The notes: a model not told the origin generated them from the letters alone. A DNA stretch of 64,000 nucleotides from Stappia sp. TSB10P1A (GCF_900185725.1 NZ_FYAU01000036.1:248001-312000), one strand, 5' to 3'; counted from the first letter of the stretch, positions 48,475 to 58,045 are shown. Numbers and translations are program-made.

Positions 48475-49158
48475 ATGCATATCGAACCCGGCGTCGTCGA
48501 CGGCGCCAAGATCCTTCTCAGCGTGGCGACCGCCGCCGCCTCCGTCGGCCTGATCGGCAAGATGTCGCTCGACACGATCCGCCGCGACGGCGGCCTGGCC
48601 GCCCTCCTCGTCCGCTCGGTGATCGCCACCGCGCTGGTCTTCTGCTTCTTCGAGGTGCTGCCGACCAAGCCGGTCGGCGTCTCCGAGGTCCATATCATTC
48701 TCGGCTCGACGCTCTACCTGATGCTCGGCGCCGGGCCCGCCGGCATCGGCCTGGCGCTCGGCCTGCTCACCCAGGGCCTGTTCTTCGCGCCCGACGACCT
48801 GCCGCAATACGGCATGAACCTGACGACGCTGATCGTGCCGCTGTTCGCCATGAGCCTCCTGGCGCGCCGCATCATCCCGGCCAGAACCGCCTACAAGGAT
48901 GTCAGCTACAAGCAGGCGCTGGCCCTTTCCACCAGCTACCAGGGCGGCATCGTCGCCTGGGTGGCGTTCTGGGCGTTCTATGGCGGCGGCTTCAGCGCCG
49001 AGAACCTTGCCGATGTCGGCAGCTTCGGCCTCGCCTATCTGACGGTGATCATCATCGAGCCGCTGGTCGACCTTGCCGTGCTCGCCGGCGCCAAGCTGCT
49101 CGACAAGGCCCGCACCGGCCTCGTCTTCCAGCAGCGCCTCTACCACGCCGCCGCCTGA
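48475..49158 (+). CDS. CbiM-like ECF cobalt/nickel transporter S component
   Basis: A 227-residue membrane protein that starts MHIEPG; a Met-His-Ile start is the metal-binding N-terminus of CbiM/NikM proteins. AAGGAGG lies five bases before ATG 48475. Six or seven hydrophobic segments follow, with GVSEVHIILGSTLYLMLG and GAGPAGIGLALGLLTQG typical of the family. It lies directly behind a cobalamin riboswitch, so cobalt uptake for B12 synthesis is the likely job. No ATPase or CbiQ gene follows in the window. Confidence 0.87.
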   Translation: MHIEPGVVDGAKILLSVATAAASVGLIGKMSLDTIRRDGGLAALLVRSVIATALVFCFFEVLPTKPVGVSEVHIILGSTLYLMLGAGPAGIGLALGLLTQGLFFAPDDLPQYGMNLTTLIVPLFAMSLLARRIIPARTAYKDVSYKQALALSTSYQGGIVAWVAFWAFYGGGFSAENLADVGSFGLAYLTVIIIEPLVDLAVLAGAKLLDKARTGLVFQQRLYHAAA

Positions 49159-49335
49159 CGGCGCGCGTCGCCGGCCGCATCTTGCGGCCGGCGACCTGCC
49201 AAACTGCCAAACTGCCAATCTGCCTGACTGAAAACCTGCCTAAAAAGCCTGCCTGACTGAACGACTGACAGGACCTGAAGCAATGGCGCGACCCATTCCG
49301 GGGCGCCGGATCGACTTGAGAAAAGGATCGACTGC

Positions 49336-49947
49336 ATGACGAGGTTCACTTTTGCCCGGCGCGCCGCCGCCTTTGCCGCGACCTCCGCCGCCCTGGCGCT
49401 CACCGCGACGCCCGCCCTTGCCCATCTCCATCCGGGCGAGCACGGGTCCTTCGCCGCCGGCTTCAGCCATCCGCTGTTCGGCGCCGACCACATCCTGGCG
49501 ATGGTCGCCGTCGGCCTGTGGGCCTGGCAGATCGGCGGCCGCGCCGTCTATATCGTGCCGGCCGCCTTCGTCGGCACCATGCTGCTCGGCTTCGCCCTGG
49601 CGCTGGCCGGCATCGCCCTTCCCTTCGTCGAACCGGCGATCCTCGCCTCGGTCGTCGCGCTCGGCCTGCTGGTGGCGCTCGCCGTGCGGCTGCCGGTTGC
49701 CGGCTCGGCCGCCGTCGTCGCCGCCTTCGCCCTGTTCCACGGCCATGCCCATGGCGGCGAGATCGGCGCGGCAACTGAGTTCGCCTATGGCGCCGGCTTC
49801 GCCCTCGCCACCGCCCTGCTGCATGCCGCCGGCATCGCGCTCGGCTATGGCCTCGGCAAGCTCGCCTCCTCGCGCGGCCAGACCCTGACGCGGGTGCTCG
49901 GCGGCCTGACGGCTCTTGCCGGTGCCGCGCTCGTCCTCGGTGGATAA
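49336..49947 (+). CDS. HupE/UreJ-family metal permease
   Basis: A 203-residue protein with a signal-like N-terminus (residues 1-29, ATPALAH) and the family motif HPxxxGxDHILAMVAVG near residues 45-60, rich in His. A second His cluster is FHGHAHGGE (about 135-143). The remaining five or six segments are hydrophobic. HupE proteins move nickel or cobalt. It is 177 bases after the CbiM-like gene and probably shares its riboswitch, so cobalt is favoured. No hydrogenase or urease genes are nearby. Confidence 0.88.
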   Translation: MTRFTFARRAAAFAATSAALALTATPALAHLHPGEHGSFAAGFSHPLFGADHILAMVAVGLWAWQIGGRAVYIVPAAFVGTMLLGFALALAGIALPFVEPAILASVVALGLLVALAVRLPVAGSAAVVAAFALFHGHAHGGEIGAATEFAYGAGFALATALLHAAGIALGYGLGKLASSRGQTLTRVLGGLTALAGAALVLGG

Positions 49948-50083
49948 ACCAGTCCGGGCGGCGGGGACAACCTCGCCCCGCCTGCCCCACCTGCCCCGGC
50001 GAGGTGCGAAAATCGCCGCGTGAGCCGGCGTGACCACGGGTTTTCTCGATATTGAGAGGCCCGTCTCGAAATCCGGGCCGTTT

Positions 50084-50110
50084 GAGACGGAATTTTGCAA
50101 AATCCGTCTC
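50084..50110. repeat. Near-perfect palindrome between hupE and iolB
   Basis: GAGACGGA and TCCGTCTC flank ATTTTGCAAAA. Nearby partial GTCTCGAAAT copies (50063 and 50106) make a small cluster of half-sites. It could be an extra transcription end or a protein site; undecided. Confidence 0.5.
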
Positions 50111-50136
50111 GAAATTTCTCAAAAACGGCACCACGG

Positions 50137-50176
50137 AAAACGCCCGGACGAGCAGAACCTCGTTCGGGCGTTTTTC
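50137..50176. terminator. Bidirectional terminator between hupE and iolB
   Basis: AAAACGCCCGGACGAG (50137-50152) pairs with CTCGTTCGGGCGTTTT (50159-50174), with one G-T pair. T-runs lie on both strands. Confidence 0.8.
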
Positions 50177-50200
50177 TATTTAGAAACCAGTATCTTACAC

Positions 50201-51007
50201 CTAAGCTCTGGCGTCGCGCTGCGCGATCCAGTCGTGGTCGGGATGGTTCTTGAAGCGCCACTTGCGCAAGGGGCCGGCCATCACGTTCAGATAGTACATC
50301 TGGTAGCCATAGGGCGCGCCGCAGGGATGGTGCCCTTTCGGCACCAGCACCACGTCGCCGTCCGACACCGCCATCGTCTCGTCGAGGTTGCCGTCCTCGG
50401 TAAAGACGCGCTGGATGCCGAAGCCCGTCGCCGGGTCGAGACGGTGGTAATAGGTCTCTTCCAGATAGGTCATGTCGGGATAGTTGTCCTCGTCATGCCG
50501 GTGCGGCGGATAGGACGACCAATGGCCCTGCGGCGTGAAAACCTCCGTCACCAGCAGGCTGTCGGCGACATCCTTGTCCTCCATCGCGATGGGGTGGATA
50601 TAGCGGGTATTGGTGCCCTTGCCGCGCGTCTCGAAACCGATGTTTTCGATCATCCCGGCCGCGTGCCCACCGCTGCCCGGCGCGGTGCACACGGCCAGCG
50701 TCAGCTCGGTCGTCGCCCTCGCCTCCCAGGTCGAGCCGTTCGGCACGTAGAGGCAGTGCGGCGGCTTGCGCTCGAAGACGCTCAATCGCTCGCCCCGCTC
50801 GCCGAAGGAGACCCCGCCGGCGCTGAGTTCGGCCCGCCCCTCGACCAGCACCAGGATCGCCTCGCGGTCGCCCGTCGCCTCGCCCGCGCTCTCGCCCGGC
50901 GCCAGCCGGTAGAGCGTGAACCCGACATAGGACCAGCCGGCGCTTTGCGGCGTGATGTCGTGCACCTTGCCGTGCTTAGCCTTTGGTTTCACGAGCAGAT
51001 CGGCCAT
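50201..51007 (-). CDS. iolB: 5-deoxy-glucuronate isomerase
   Basis: A 268-residue bicupin of the IolB family. Metal-binding PPHRHDE (about residues 167-173) and the VPKGHHPCGAPYGYQMYYLNVMAG signature near the C-terminus can be seen. It converts 5-deoxy-glucuronate to 5-dehydro-2-deoxy-gluconate in myo-inositol breakdown. It is the last gene of the minus-strand iolC-iolD-iolE-iolB operon and is followed by the terminator. Confidence 0.93.
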   Translation of the reverse strand: MADLLVKPKAKHGKVHDITPQSAGWSYVGFTLYRLAPGESAGEATGDREAILVLVEGRAELSAGGVSFGERGERLSVFERKPPHCLYVPNGSTWEARATTELTLAVCTAPGSGGHAAGMIENIGFETRGKGTNTRYIHPIAMEDKDVADSLLVTEVFTPQGHWSSYPPHRHDEDNYPDMTYLEETYYHRLDPATGFGIQRVFTEDGNLDETMAVSDGDVVLVPKGHHPCGAPYGYQMYYLNVMAGPLRKWRFKNHPDHDWIAQRDARA

Positions 51008-51053
51008 GGCATCGCTCTCCCTGGTTGTCTGTGTCGGGGCTCTTTAGCCCCTG

Positions 51054-51953
51054 TTATCCCCGGTCGAGACCAGTCTCGCGGGCCATTGCTTTGAGCGCCT
51101 TCAGGCCCATCGACTGGTAGGTGACGGGATCGCGAACCTCCGGGTCCTGCTCCGCCTCGATGACCAGCCAGCCCGAATACTCGTGCTTCGCCGCGGTCTT
51201 CAGCACCGGCGCGAAATCGACCCCGCCTTCGGGGTCGCCCGGCACGGTGAAGACGCCCCGCCGCACGCCTTCGAGGAAGCTCAGCCCCTCCCCGCGAACC
51301 TCGCCCATCACATCCGGGCGCACGTTCTTGGCGTGGATATGTGAAACGCGGCCCATATGCTTTTCAGCGAGCCGCGCCGGATCGCCGCCGCCGAAATAGG
51401 CGTGGCCGGTGTCGAGCAGCAGCCGCGTCGCCGGGCCGGTCTGCGCCATCAGCGCGTCGATTTCCTCTTCACTTTCAACGATGGTGCCCATGTGGTGATG
51501 GTAGACGAGGGGCACGCCTGCGGCCCCGCAATGGGCCGCGACCTGCTCCAGATCGGCGCAAAAGGCAGCGAATCGCTCCCGGTCGAGACGGGGCCGGTCG
51601 TTGACCGCGACGGTATCGTTGCCGTGGATAGCGTTGGAGGTCTCGCAGGCGATCAGCACCGGCGAGCCCATCGCCTTCAGCCGCGCCAGATGCGCGCCGA
51701 TCGCCTCGATCTCGGCCTCGGCCGAGCGGGTCAGCAGTTGCAGCGAGTACCAGGCCGAGACGAATTTCAGCCCGTGCGGCGCCAGCGTTGCGGCCAGTTC
51801 CGCCGGGTCGGTAGGAAACTTGTGGCCGTTCTCGATGCCGTCGAAGCCGATCTCGGCGGCCTGCGACAGGCAGGTTTCAAGCGAAATATGGGCGCCGAGG
51901 CTCTGGTCGTCGTCGTTGGACCAGGCAATCGGATTGGTGCCGTAGAGGATCAT
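51054..51953 (-). CDS. iolE: Inosose dehydratase
   Basis: A 299-residue TIM-barrel enzyme. ATG 51953 has GAAGG eight bases upstream; the frame can extend to a TTG at 51968. It has [29 protein letters not shown] (metal-binding His), [10 protein letters not shown] and AKNVRPDV as in IolE. It dehydrates 2-keto-myo-inositol to the diketone used by IolD. It needs Mn or Co, which fits with a cobalt uptake system next door, though a link is only conjecture. Confidence 0.93.
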   Translation of the reverse strand: MILYGTNPIAWSNDDDQSLGAHISLETCLSQAAEIGFDGIENGHKFPTDPAELAATLAPHGLKFVSAWYSLQLLTRSAEAEIEAIGAHLARLKAMGSPVLIACETSNAIHGNDTVAVNDRPRLDRERFAAFCADLEQVAAHCGAAGVPLVYHHHMGTIVESEEEIDALMAQTGPATRLLLDTGHAYFGGGDPARLAEKHMGRVSHIHAKNVRPDVMGEVRGEGLSFLEGVRRGVFTVPGDPEGGVDFAPVLKTAAKHEYSGWLVIEAEQDPEVRDPVTYQSMGLKALKAMARETGLDRG

Positions 51954-51989
51954 CTGTTGCGCCTTCAAAGGGTCGAAGAGAGGTGAAGA

Positions 51990-53825
51990 CTAGTCGACAA
52001 GGTTCTGTTTCTTCAGGGCATTTTCATAAGACGCGCGAGCCGAGCGGACCGCATCCCTAGGCGAGACCTCCGGCACCGCAACGTCCCACCAGTGGCCGCC
52101 GGCCTCGGTCGTCGCCAGCGGATCGGTGTCGATGACGATGACATGGCTGCGCTCCGACGCCCGCGCCCGCACAAGCGCGGCCTCGAGCCCGGCGATGTCG
52201 TCGACCTTCTCGGCGATGGCGCCCATCGATGCGGCGTGGGCGGCGAAGTCGATGTCGCTCGGCACCACATGGCGGGCGGTGTCGAGCAGGTTGTTGAAGC
52301 TCTCGCCGCCCGTCGCCCGTTGCAGGCGGTTGATGCAGCCGAACCCGCGATTGTCGAGCAGCACGACAATGAGCTTCTGGCCCAGCATCACCGAGGTCGC
52401 GAGCTCGGAATTCATCATCATATAGGAGCCGTCGCCGACCATGACGACGACCTCGCGCTCGGGCTGCGCCATCTTGGCGCCGAGCCCGCCGGCGATCTCG
52501 TAACCCATGCAGGAGAAGCCGTATTCCATGTGATAGCCCATCGGCCAGGAGGCCTTCCAGAGCTTGTGCAGCTCGCCCGGCAGGCCGCCGGACGCGCAGA
52601 AAACCACAGCGTTTTCAGCGACATTGCGCTGGACGGCGCCGATCACCTGGGCATCGCTCGGCAGCGCGTTGCCGTCGGGCGGCGGGGCTGTCGCGGCATC
52701 CACAGCCGCGATCCACTCACGCTTGAGGTCGGCCGGCGGGGCCGCGAAACGCCTGTCGCCAAGCGCCCGGCTGAGGGCCTCCAGCCCGTCGCGCGCATCG
52801 GCGCACAGCGGCACGGCGCCGTGCTTGGCCGCATCGTAGGGCGTGACATTGAGGCTGACGAGCTTGCGGCCCGGCCGGGCGAACAGCGACCAGGAGCCGG
52901 TCGTGAAGTCCTGGAAGCGCGTGCCGACGCCGATGACCACATCGGCCTCGCGAGCGACCGCATTCGCCGCCGAGGAGCCGGTGACGCCGACCGAGCCGAG
53001 ATTGAGCGGATGGTCCCAGGCGAGCGCCGACTTGCCGGCCTGGGTCTCGACGACCGGGATGCCATGCGTCTCGGCAAACCTCAGAAGTGCCTGATGCGCA
53101 AAGGAATAATGGACGCCGCCGCCGGCGACAATGACCGGCCGCTCGGCTGAGGCGAGCAGGCCCACCACGTCCTTCAGCTCGGCCGGGTCCGGCTGCGGCC
53201 GGCGCATCCGCCAGACCTTCGGCGCAAAGAAGCTTTCCGGCCAGTCGAACGCCTCGGTCTGCACGTCCTGGCAGAAGGCCAGCGTGACCGGGCCGCACTC
53301 GGCCGGGTCGGTCATCGTGCGGAAGGCGCGCGGCAGCGCGGTCAAGAGCTGCTCGGGCCGGGTGATGCGGTCGAAATAGCGCGAAACGGGGCGGAAGCAG
53401 TCGTTGACGCTCAAGGTGCCGTCGCCGAAGTCCTCCAATTGCTGCAGCACCGGGTCGGGCGCACGCCCCGCGAAGACGTCGCCGGGCAGGAACAGCACCG
53501 GCAGCCGGTTGACATGGGCCATCGCCGCGGCGGTCAGCATGTTGGTGGCGCCGGGGCCGATGGAGGAGGTCACGGCCATCGTCCGGCGGCGGCCGAGTTG
53601 CTTGGCATAGGCGATGGCCGCATGGGCCATGCCCTGCTCGTTGTGGCCGCGCCAGGTCGGCAGCTCGTCGCGCACGCCGTAGAGCGCCTCGCCGAGGCCG
53701 GCGACATTGCCGTGGCCGAAGATCGCCCAGACGCCGGCGATGAAGGGCACCCCGTCCTCGTTCATCTGCCGGCAGAGATAGCGCACGGTGGCCTGCGCCG
53801 CCGTCAGCCGGATGGTGGTGGTCAT
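51990..53825 (-). CDS. iolD: 3D-(3,5/4)-trihydroxycyclohexane-1,2-dione acylhydrolase
   Basis: A 611-residue thiamine-diphosphate enzyme from ATG 53825, which overlaps the iolC stop as ATGA. The ThDP motif GDGSYMMMNSEL...LLDNRGFGCIN lies in the last third, and the N-terminal domain has IFGHGNVAGLGEAL. It opens the inositol-derived ring to 5-deoxy-glucuronate. Length and order match other alphaproteobacterial iol operons. Confidence 0.94.
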   Translation of the reverse strand: MTTTIRLTAAQATVRYLCRQMNEDGVPFIAGVWAIFGHGNVAGLGEALYGVRDELPTWRGHNEQGMAHAAIAYAKQLGRRRTMAVTSSIGPGATNMLTAAAMAHVNRLPVLFLPGDVFAGRAPDPVLQQLEDFGDGTLSVNDCFRPVSRYFDRITRPEQLLTALPRAFRTMTDPAECGPVTLAFCQDVQTEAFDWPESFFAPKVWRMRRPQPDPAELKDVVGLLASAERPVIVAGGGVHYSFAHQALLRFAETHGIPVVETQAGKSALAWDHPLNLGSVGVTGSSAANAVAREADVVIGVGTRFQDFTTGSWSLFARPGRKLVSLNVTPYDAAKHGAVPLCADARDGLEALSRALGDRRFAAPPADLKREWIAAVDAATAPPPDGNALPSDAQVIGAVQRNVAENAVVFCASGGLPGELHKLWKASWPMGYHMEYGFSCMGYEIAGGLGAKMAQPEREVVVMVGDGSYMMMNSELATSVMLGQKLIVVLLDNRGFGCINRLQRATGGESFNNLLDTARHVVPSDIDFAAHAASMGAIAEKVDDIAGLEAALVRARASERSHVIVIDTDPLATTEAGGHWWDVAVPEVSPRDAVRSARASYENALKKQNLVD

Positions 53826-55759
53826 GCCGCTCTCCCGTCTGCCGCCCTCGCCCGGTCCCAGGCCGCGCAAAGGATCTGGTATTTCGATGCCATCAGCGCG
53901 ATCGCGCCCTCGTCGTCAAGCGTGCCGCTCAGCCAACCCCGCGCCGCCTCGAAGAAGATGGTGCGTCCGACGGCAAAGCCCTTGACCAGCGGAAAGCGGG
54001 CGGCCTCGGCGAAGCTCGCCTCCAGCTCCTCCAGCGGCGCGTCGAGACCGAGCACGACGATGCCGCGAACATACGGATCATTCTCGGAAATCGCCGCGCA
54101 GGTGGCGGCCCAGGCGGCGGCGGAGACGGACGGCTCCAGCTTCCACCAGTCGGGATAGACGCCGATCTCGTAGAAGCGGCGAATGAGGGCGGCGGTGGTG
54201 TCGTCGCCGACCGGCCCGACCTTCGACGGGATCACCTCCAGCAGGAATTCAAGACCGTTGGCGCGGGCCGCCCGCGCCAGCCGCAGCACTGTCGCTTCCT
54301 GACCCGCGCGCATCGCCTCGTCGTCATCCGGATGGCAGAAGCACAGGACCTTGACCACATGGTCGGCCGGCCATTCGGCAAGGCCGGTGCCGTAATCCGG
54401 GCCGATCTCCAGTTCCAGCGGCCGCGAGCCGGGCAGTTCCACCGGACGGCCGATCCAAAGGCCGGTGCCGGCGGCGGCGAACAGCGCCGCCTCGCCGAGC
54501 CGGCCGTCGCTCAGGATGCCGTAGCCGGGCCGGCCGGCCTGCACCCGGCGGGCGGCGGCAAGGCAGAGCGTCTTGAAGGCGGGAATGCGGGAGGCGTCGG
54601 CGCCGAGCTCGGCGGCGAGATCCTCAAGCTGCTTGCGATGGTCGAAGGCGAAGACGCGCATTTGCGGCCAGTCGCCCTTGCGGGTGGTCGACCAGTGGAT
54701 CTGCTCCAGCTCCGCGTCCTTGCGCAGCGCCGGCACGCGCACGCCGCGCTGCAGGAAGAAACACAGCTCCTCCCAGCTCGGATAGGACGGCGTGCAGCCG
54801 TGCCGCGAGACGGCGAGCGCGCCGCAGGCATTGGCATAGGTGAGCGCCCGCTCCCAGCCCTCGTCGCGCAGCCAACCGCGCAACAGGCCGGACATGAAGC
54901 CGTCGCCGGCGCCCAGCACGTTGAACACCTCGATGGGAAAGCCGGGGCCGGAGACGCCCTTGTCGAGATCGTCTGCAATATCGCCCTCGAAGGCGACGGC
55001 GCCCATCGGCCCGCGCTTGCACACCAGCGTTGCAGCCGAGATCGCCCGCACGGCACGGAGGGCCGCCAGCGTGTCGGTGCTGCCGCCGGCGATGTGAAAC
55101 TCCTCCTCCGTGCCGACGATCAGGTCGAAGAGAGGAAGATGCGACTGCAGCTTGGCGGTGACGGCGCGCGATTCGATGAAGCGGCTTTCGCCGGCACCGT
55201 GCCCGGCAAGGCCCCAGAGATTGGGCCGGTAGTCGATGTCGAGCGCGGTGCGGGCGCCGTTCTGGCGGGCAAGGCGCAGGGCCTTCAGCACCGCCGCCTC
55301 GGTGCGCGGGTTCGACAGATGGGTGCCGGTGACGGTGACGCAGCCGGCCTCAGCGATGAAGGCCGGGTCGATGTCGCCTTCCTCCAGTGCCATGTCGGCG
55401 CAGTTCTCGCGGTAGAAGATCAGCGGAAACTGCTCGCGGTCGCGAATGCCGAGGAGCACGAGCGCAGTCAGCCGCTCGGGATCGGTCTTGACGCCGCGCA
55501 CGTCGACGCCCTCGCGCACCAGTTCCTCGCGGATGAAGCGGCCCATGTGCTCGTCGCCGACGCGGGTGATCAGCGCGGAGCGCAGGCCGAGCCGGGCGGT
55601 GCCCGCCGCCATGTTGGTGGGCGAGCCGCCGATATACTTGGCGAATCCGCGCATGTCCTCCAGCCGGCCGCCGACCTGGGCGCCGTAGAGGTCGACCGAG
55701 GCGCGGCCGATGGTGATGACATCGAGCGGCCGCGCGTCCCGGCCCTGCTGCGAACTCAT
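53822..55759 (-). CDS. iolC: Bifunctional 5-dehydro-2-deoxygluconokinase / DUF2090 aldolase (IolC-IolJ fusion)
   Basis: A 645-residue fusion. Residues 1-320 form a PfkB kinase (GGSPTNMAAGTARLG; GAGDGFMSGLLRGWL with the catalytic Asp). Residues ~330-645 form a DUF2090 barrel as in IolJ-type aldolases (VFAFDHRKQLEDLA; FLLEVIPSK). It phosphorylates 5-dehydro-2-deoxygluconate and probably cleaves the product to malonic semialdehyde and dihydroxyacetone phosphate. ATG 55759 was chosen over 55804 because GAGAGG lies before it. First gene of the operon. iolG, the semialdehyde dehydrogenase and the iolR regulator are not in the window. Confidence 0.92.
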   Translation of the reverse strand: MSSQQGRDARPLDVITIGRASVDLYGAQVGGRLEDMRGFAKYIGGSPTNMAAGTARLGLRSALITRVGDEHMGRFIREELVREGVDVRGVKTDPERLTALVLLGIRDREQFPLIFYRENCADMALEEGDIDPAFIAEAGCVTVTGTHLSNPRTEAAVLKALRLARQNGARTALDIDYRPNLWGLAGHGAGESRFIESRAVTAKLQSHLPLFDLIVGTEEEFHIAGGSTDTLAALRAVRAISAATLVCKRGPMGAVAFEGDIADDLDKGVSGPGFPIEVFNVLGAGDGFMSGLLRGWLRDEGWERALTYANACGALAVSRHGCTPSYPSWEELCFFLQRGVRVPALRKDAELEQIHWSTTRKGDWPQMRVFAFDHRKQLEDLAAELGADASRIPAFKTLCLAAARRVQAGRPGYGILSDGRLGEAALFAAAGTGLWIGRPVELPGSRPLELEIGPDYGTGLAEWPADHVVKVLCFCHPDDDEAMRAGQEATVLRLARAARANGLEFLLEVIPSKVGPVGDDTTAALIRRFYEIGVYPDWWKLEPSVSAAAWAATCAAISENDPYVRGIVVLGLDAPLEELEASFAEAARFPLVKGFAVGRTIFFEAARGWLSGTLDDEGAIALMASKYQILCAAWDRARAADGRAA

Positions 55760-55838
55760 GGCAACCTCTCCCCGCCTGACCGATCCGGCCGATCGTCTCC
55801 GCACAGGTCCCGTCGTCCGACGCCGGCAGAGTCAAAAC

Positions 55839-55852
55839 GGAACATAAATTCC
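55839..55852. promoter_or_regulatory. Candidate IolR box 1
   Basis: GGAACATAAATTCC fits the GGAA-N6-TTCC pattern known for rhizobial IolR (RpiR family). It lies 80 bases upstream of the iolC start. Confidence 0.55.
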
Positions 55853-56167
55853 ATTTTTGCCGTTCGCAACCGCTTTGTCGAGCGAATGCCACGCGGCGGA
55901 TAGGTGGCAAAGCGCGGACGCCGCAGGCAAGGACGGCGCGGGCGGACATCGCTCCTTGAGGTTTTCCAGTTTGTTCCCAACATCCTAAGGAGATCCGCCG
56001 ATCACACTGGCGCGCCCCCGCCGGCGGCGTGGCTGCACTGGCGGATCGTCTCGGGCGGCGGCGGTGGCGAACGGGAGGATCTGGCCGGCACACCGGTTTT
56101 CCGCTGGCAAAGACCCAGGCGACCGAGGGCACTCGCCCGCTTGCACAGGCGTGCAGCGTCTTCATAT

Positions 56168-56181
56168 GGAATTTTTGTTCC
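56168..56181. promoter_or_regulatory. Candidate IolR box 2
   Basis: GGAATTTTTGTTCC, the same pattern, 329 bases from box 1. The distance would allow looping, or it may serve another promoter. Confidence 0.5.
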
Positions 56182-56489
56182 AAATCGTATCGATCCTTTC
56201 TGGACACGGTCCCGACGGCGATTTTCGTTGCATCGCAACATCAAACGTGGTCTATGCGTGGCAACGGCGTCCGCGTGGAGACACGAGCCTTTCGTGACCG
56301 GCGCCCCGACGCAACCTTCCTCCCGATCGTTGCCGACACCAAGCGCTGCTATCCGAGCGGCGGGCGACAAGGCCCGTTTCCGATGCCGGCGCCCCTCAAG
56401 GCAGCTCATCTGCGCAAGCTCCCTTCCCGACTGACACGGACCGCGACCGCGCGCCCATGATGGCGTGCCGGCGCGAGCAAGGAGTCCGC

Positions 56490-57923
56490 TTGACCACGTT
56501 CAACGACCTCGGCCTCGCCGAGCCGATCCTCAAGGCCCTTGTGGCCGAGGGCTATACCTCCCCGACGCCGATCCAGGCGCAGGGCATTCCCGCAATTCTG
56601 TCGGGCGCCGACGTGCTGGGCCTCGCCCAGACCGGCACCGGCAAGACCGCATCCTTCGTGCTGCCGCTGCTCCACCGCATCGTCGAGCAGGCCAGCCGAC
56701 CCGAGCCGAAGACCTGCGGCGCGCTGATTCTCGCGCCGACGCGCGAGCTCGCCGCCCAGATCGCCGACAGCATCCGCGCCTATGGGCAGAAGGTGCGCCA
56801 TTCGGCCACCGTCGTCGTCGGCGGCGTCCGTCCCTTCCCGCAGGTGCGCAACATGGCGCGCGGCGTCGACATTCTCGTCGCAACGCCGGGCCGCCTGATC
56901 GACCACATGCAGGGCGGCGCCATCCGTCTCGACAAGACCACGACCGTGGTGCTGGACGAGGCCGACCACATGCTCGACCTCGGCTTCCTGCCGGCGATCC
57001 GCCAGATCCTGGCGAGCCTGCCGCGCGACCGCCAGACGGTGCTGCTGTCGGCGACCATGCCGAAGCCGATCCGCGCGCTGGCCGAGGACTTCCTGAACAA
57101 CCCGCAGGAGATCGCGGTGGCTCCGGCCTCCAAGCCGATCGAACGCATCGAGCAGAAGGTTCTCCTGATCGAGCGCGACGCCAAGCGCCAGGCGCTGGTC
57201 GACGTGCTGCGCGACGACGAGATGGACCGCGCCATCGTCTTCACCCGCACCAAGCATGGCGCTGACAAGGTCACCAAGCAGTTGGAGCAGGCCGGCATCC
57301 AGGCCGCGGCGATCCATGGCAACAAGAGCCAGAGCCAGCGCCAGAAGGCGCTCGACAACTTCCGCTCCGGCCGCACGCCGGTGCTGGTGGCGACCGACAT
57401 CGCCGCGCGCGGCATCGATGTCGACGGCGTGTCGCATGTCGTCAACTACGAGCTGCCGAACGTGCCGGAGGCCTATGTGCACCGGATCGGCCGCACCGCG
57501 CGCGCCGGCAAGAGCGGCATCGCCGTCTCGTTCTGCGACCGCGAGGAGCGTCCGTTCCTGCGCGACATCGAGAAGCTGATCGGCAAGGTGCTGGTCGAGC
57601 GCGAGGACGACGGCCCGGCACCGCGCAAGCAGTCGCGCGGCGGCGGCGGCCGTGGTCAGCAGCAGCAGCAGCGCCAGCCCTTCCGCCCGCGCGGCGAAGG
57701 CGGCGGCCGTGAGGACGGTCGCGGCGAGGCCCGTGGCTTCCGCGGCAATGGCAACGGCAATGGCGGTGCCCGCAAGGACAAGCCGGCCGGCCATGGCCAG
57801 CATGAGGGCCGCAGCGACGGCTTCCGTGGCGGCCAGCAGCAGCGCAACGCCCGCCCGCAGGGCGCCAAGCCGCGCGACCACAGCGGCGAGCGCGGCCGTG
57901 TCCGCTCGTTCCAGCCCGCGTAA
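56490..57923 (+). CDS. DEAD-box ATP-dependent RNA helicase
   Basis: A 477-residue helicase. TTG 56490 with AAGGAG six bases upstream gives the standard TTFNDLGL N-terminus; ATG 56457 in the same frame has no good ribosome site. Motifs are the Q-motif with PTPIQ, AQTGTGKT (I), PTRELA (Ia), TPGR, LDEADHML (II), SAT (III), ARGIDVD (V) and HRIGRTAR (VI). The last ~95 residues are Gly/Arg/Gln-rich (RGEARGFRG), an RNA-binding tail as in RhlE-type helicases. It unwinds RNA in ribosome assembly or mRNA decay and cold adaptation. Confidence 0.92.
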   Translation: MTTFNDLGLAEPILKALVAEGYTSPTPIQAQGIPAILSGADVLGLAQTGTGKTASFVLPLLHRIVEQASRPEPKTCGALILAPTRELAAQIADSIRAYGQKVRHSATVVVGGVRPFPQVRNMARGVDILVATPGRLIDHMQGGAIRLDKTTTVVLDEADHMLDLGFLPAIRQILASLPRDRQTVLLSATMPKPIRALAEDFLNNPQEIAVAPASKPIERIEQKVLLIERDAKRQALVDVLRDDEMDRAIVFTRTKHGADKVTKQLEQAGIQAAAIHGNKSQSQRQKALDNFRSGRTPVLVATDIAARGIDVDGVSHVVNYELPNVPEAYVHRIGRTARAGKSGIAVSFCDREERPFLRDIEKLIGKVLVEREDDGPAPRKQSRGGGGRGQQQQQRQPFRPRGEGGGREDGRGEARGFRGNGNGNGGARKDKPAGHGQHEGRSDGFRGGQQQRNARPQGAKPRDHSGERGRVRSFQPA

Positions 57924-57956
57924 CGCGGCAACGCCGAACCACGCTTGAAAAACGAA

Positions 57957-57989
57957 CGCCGGCGCGGGAGCCTCCCGCGCCGGCGTTTT
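57957..57989 (+). terminator. Terminator after the helicase gene
   Basis: CCGGCGCGGGA (57959-57969), loop GCC, TCCCGCGCCGG and GCGTTTTG. Two tandem copies of CGGCGTTTTGCGTTT follow. Confidence 0.8.
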
Positions 57990-58045
57990 GCGTTTCGGCG
58001 TTTTGCGTTTCGGCGGCTTTGGTCCAGGGGCCACCCCTCCCCGCT

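Larger units (their letters stand above)
55760..56489. promoter_or_regulatory. Divergent control region between iolC and the helicase gene
   Basis: About 730 bases with no convincing gene, although a weak frame crosses 56029-56460. It holds two GGAA-N6-TTCC sites. Confidence 0.55.

Noticed and set aside
56029-56460. 143-codon frame upstream of the helicase
   Set aside because: No start signal, no domain, overlaps the candidate IolR box, and the composition looks random.
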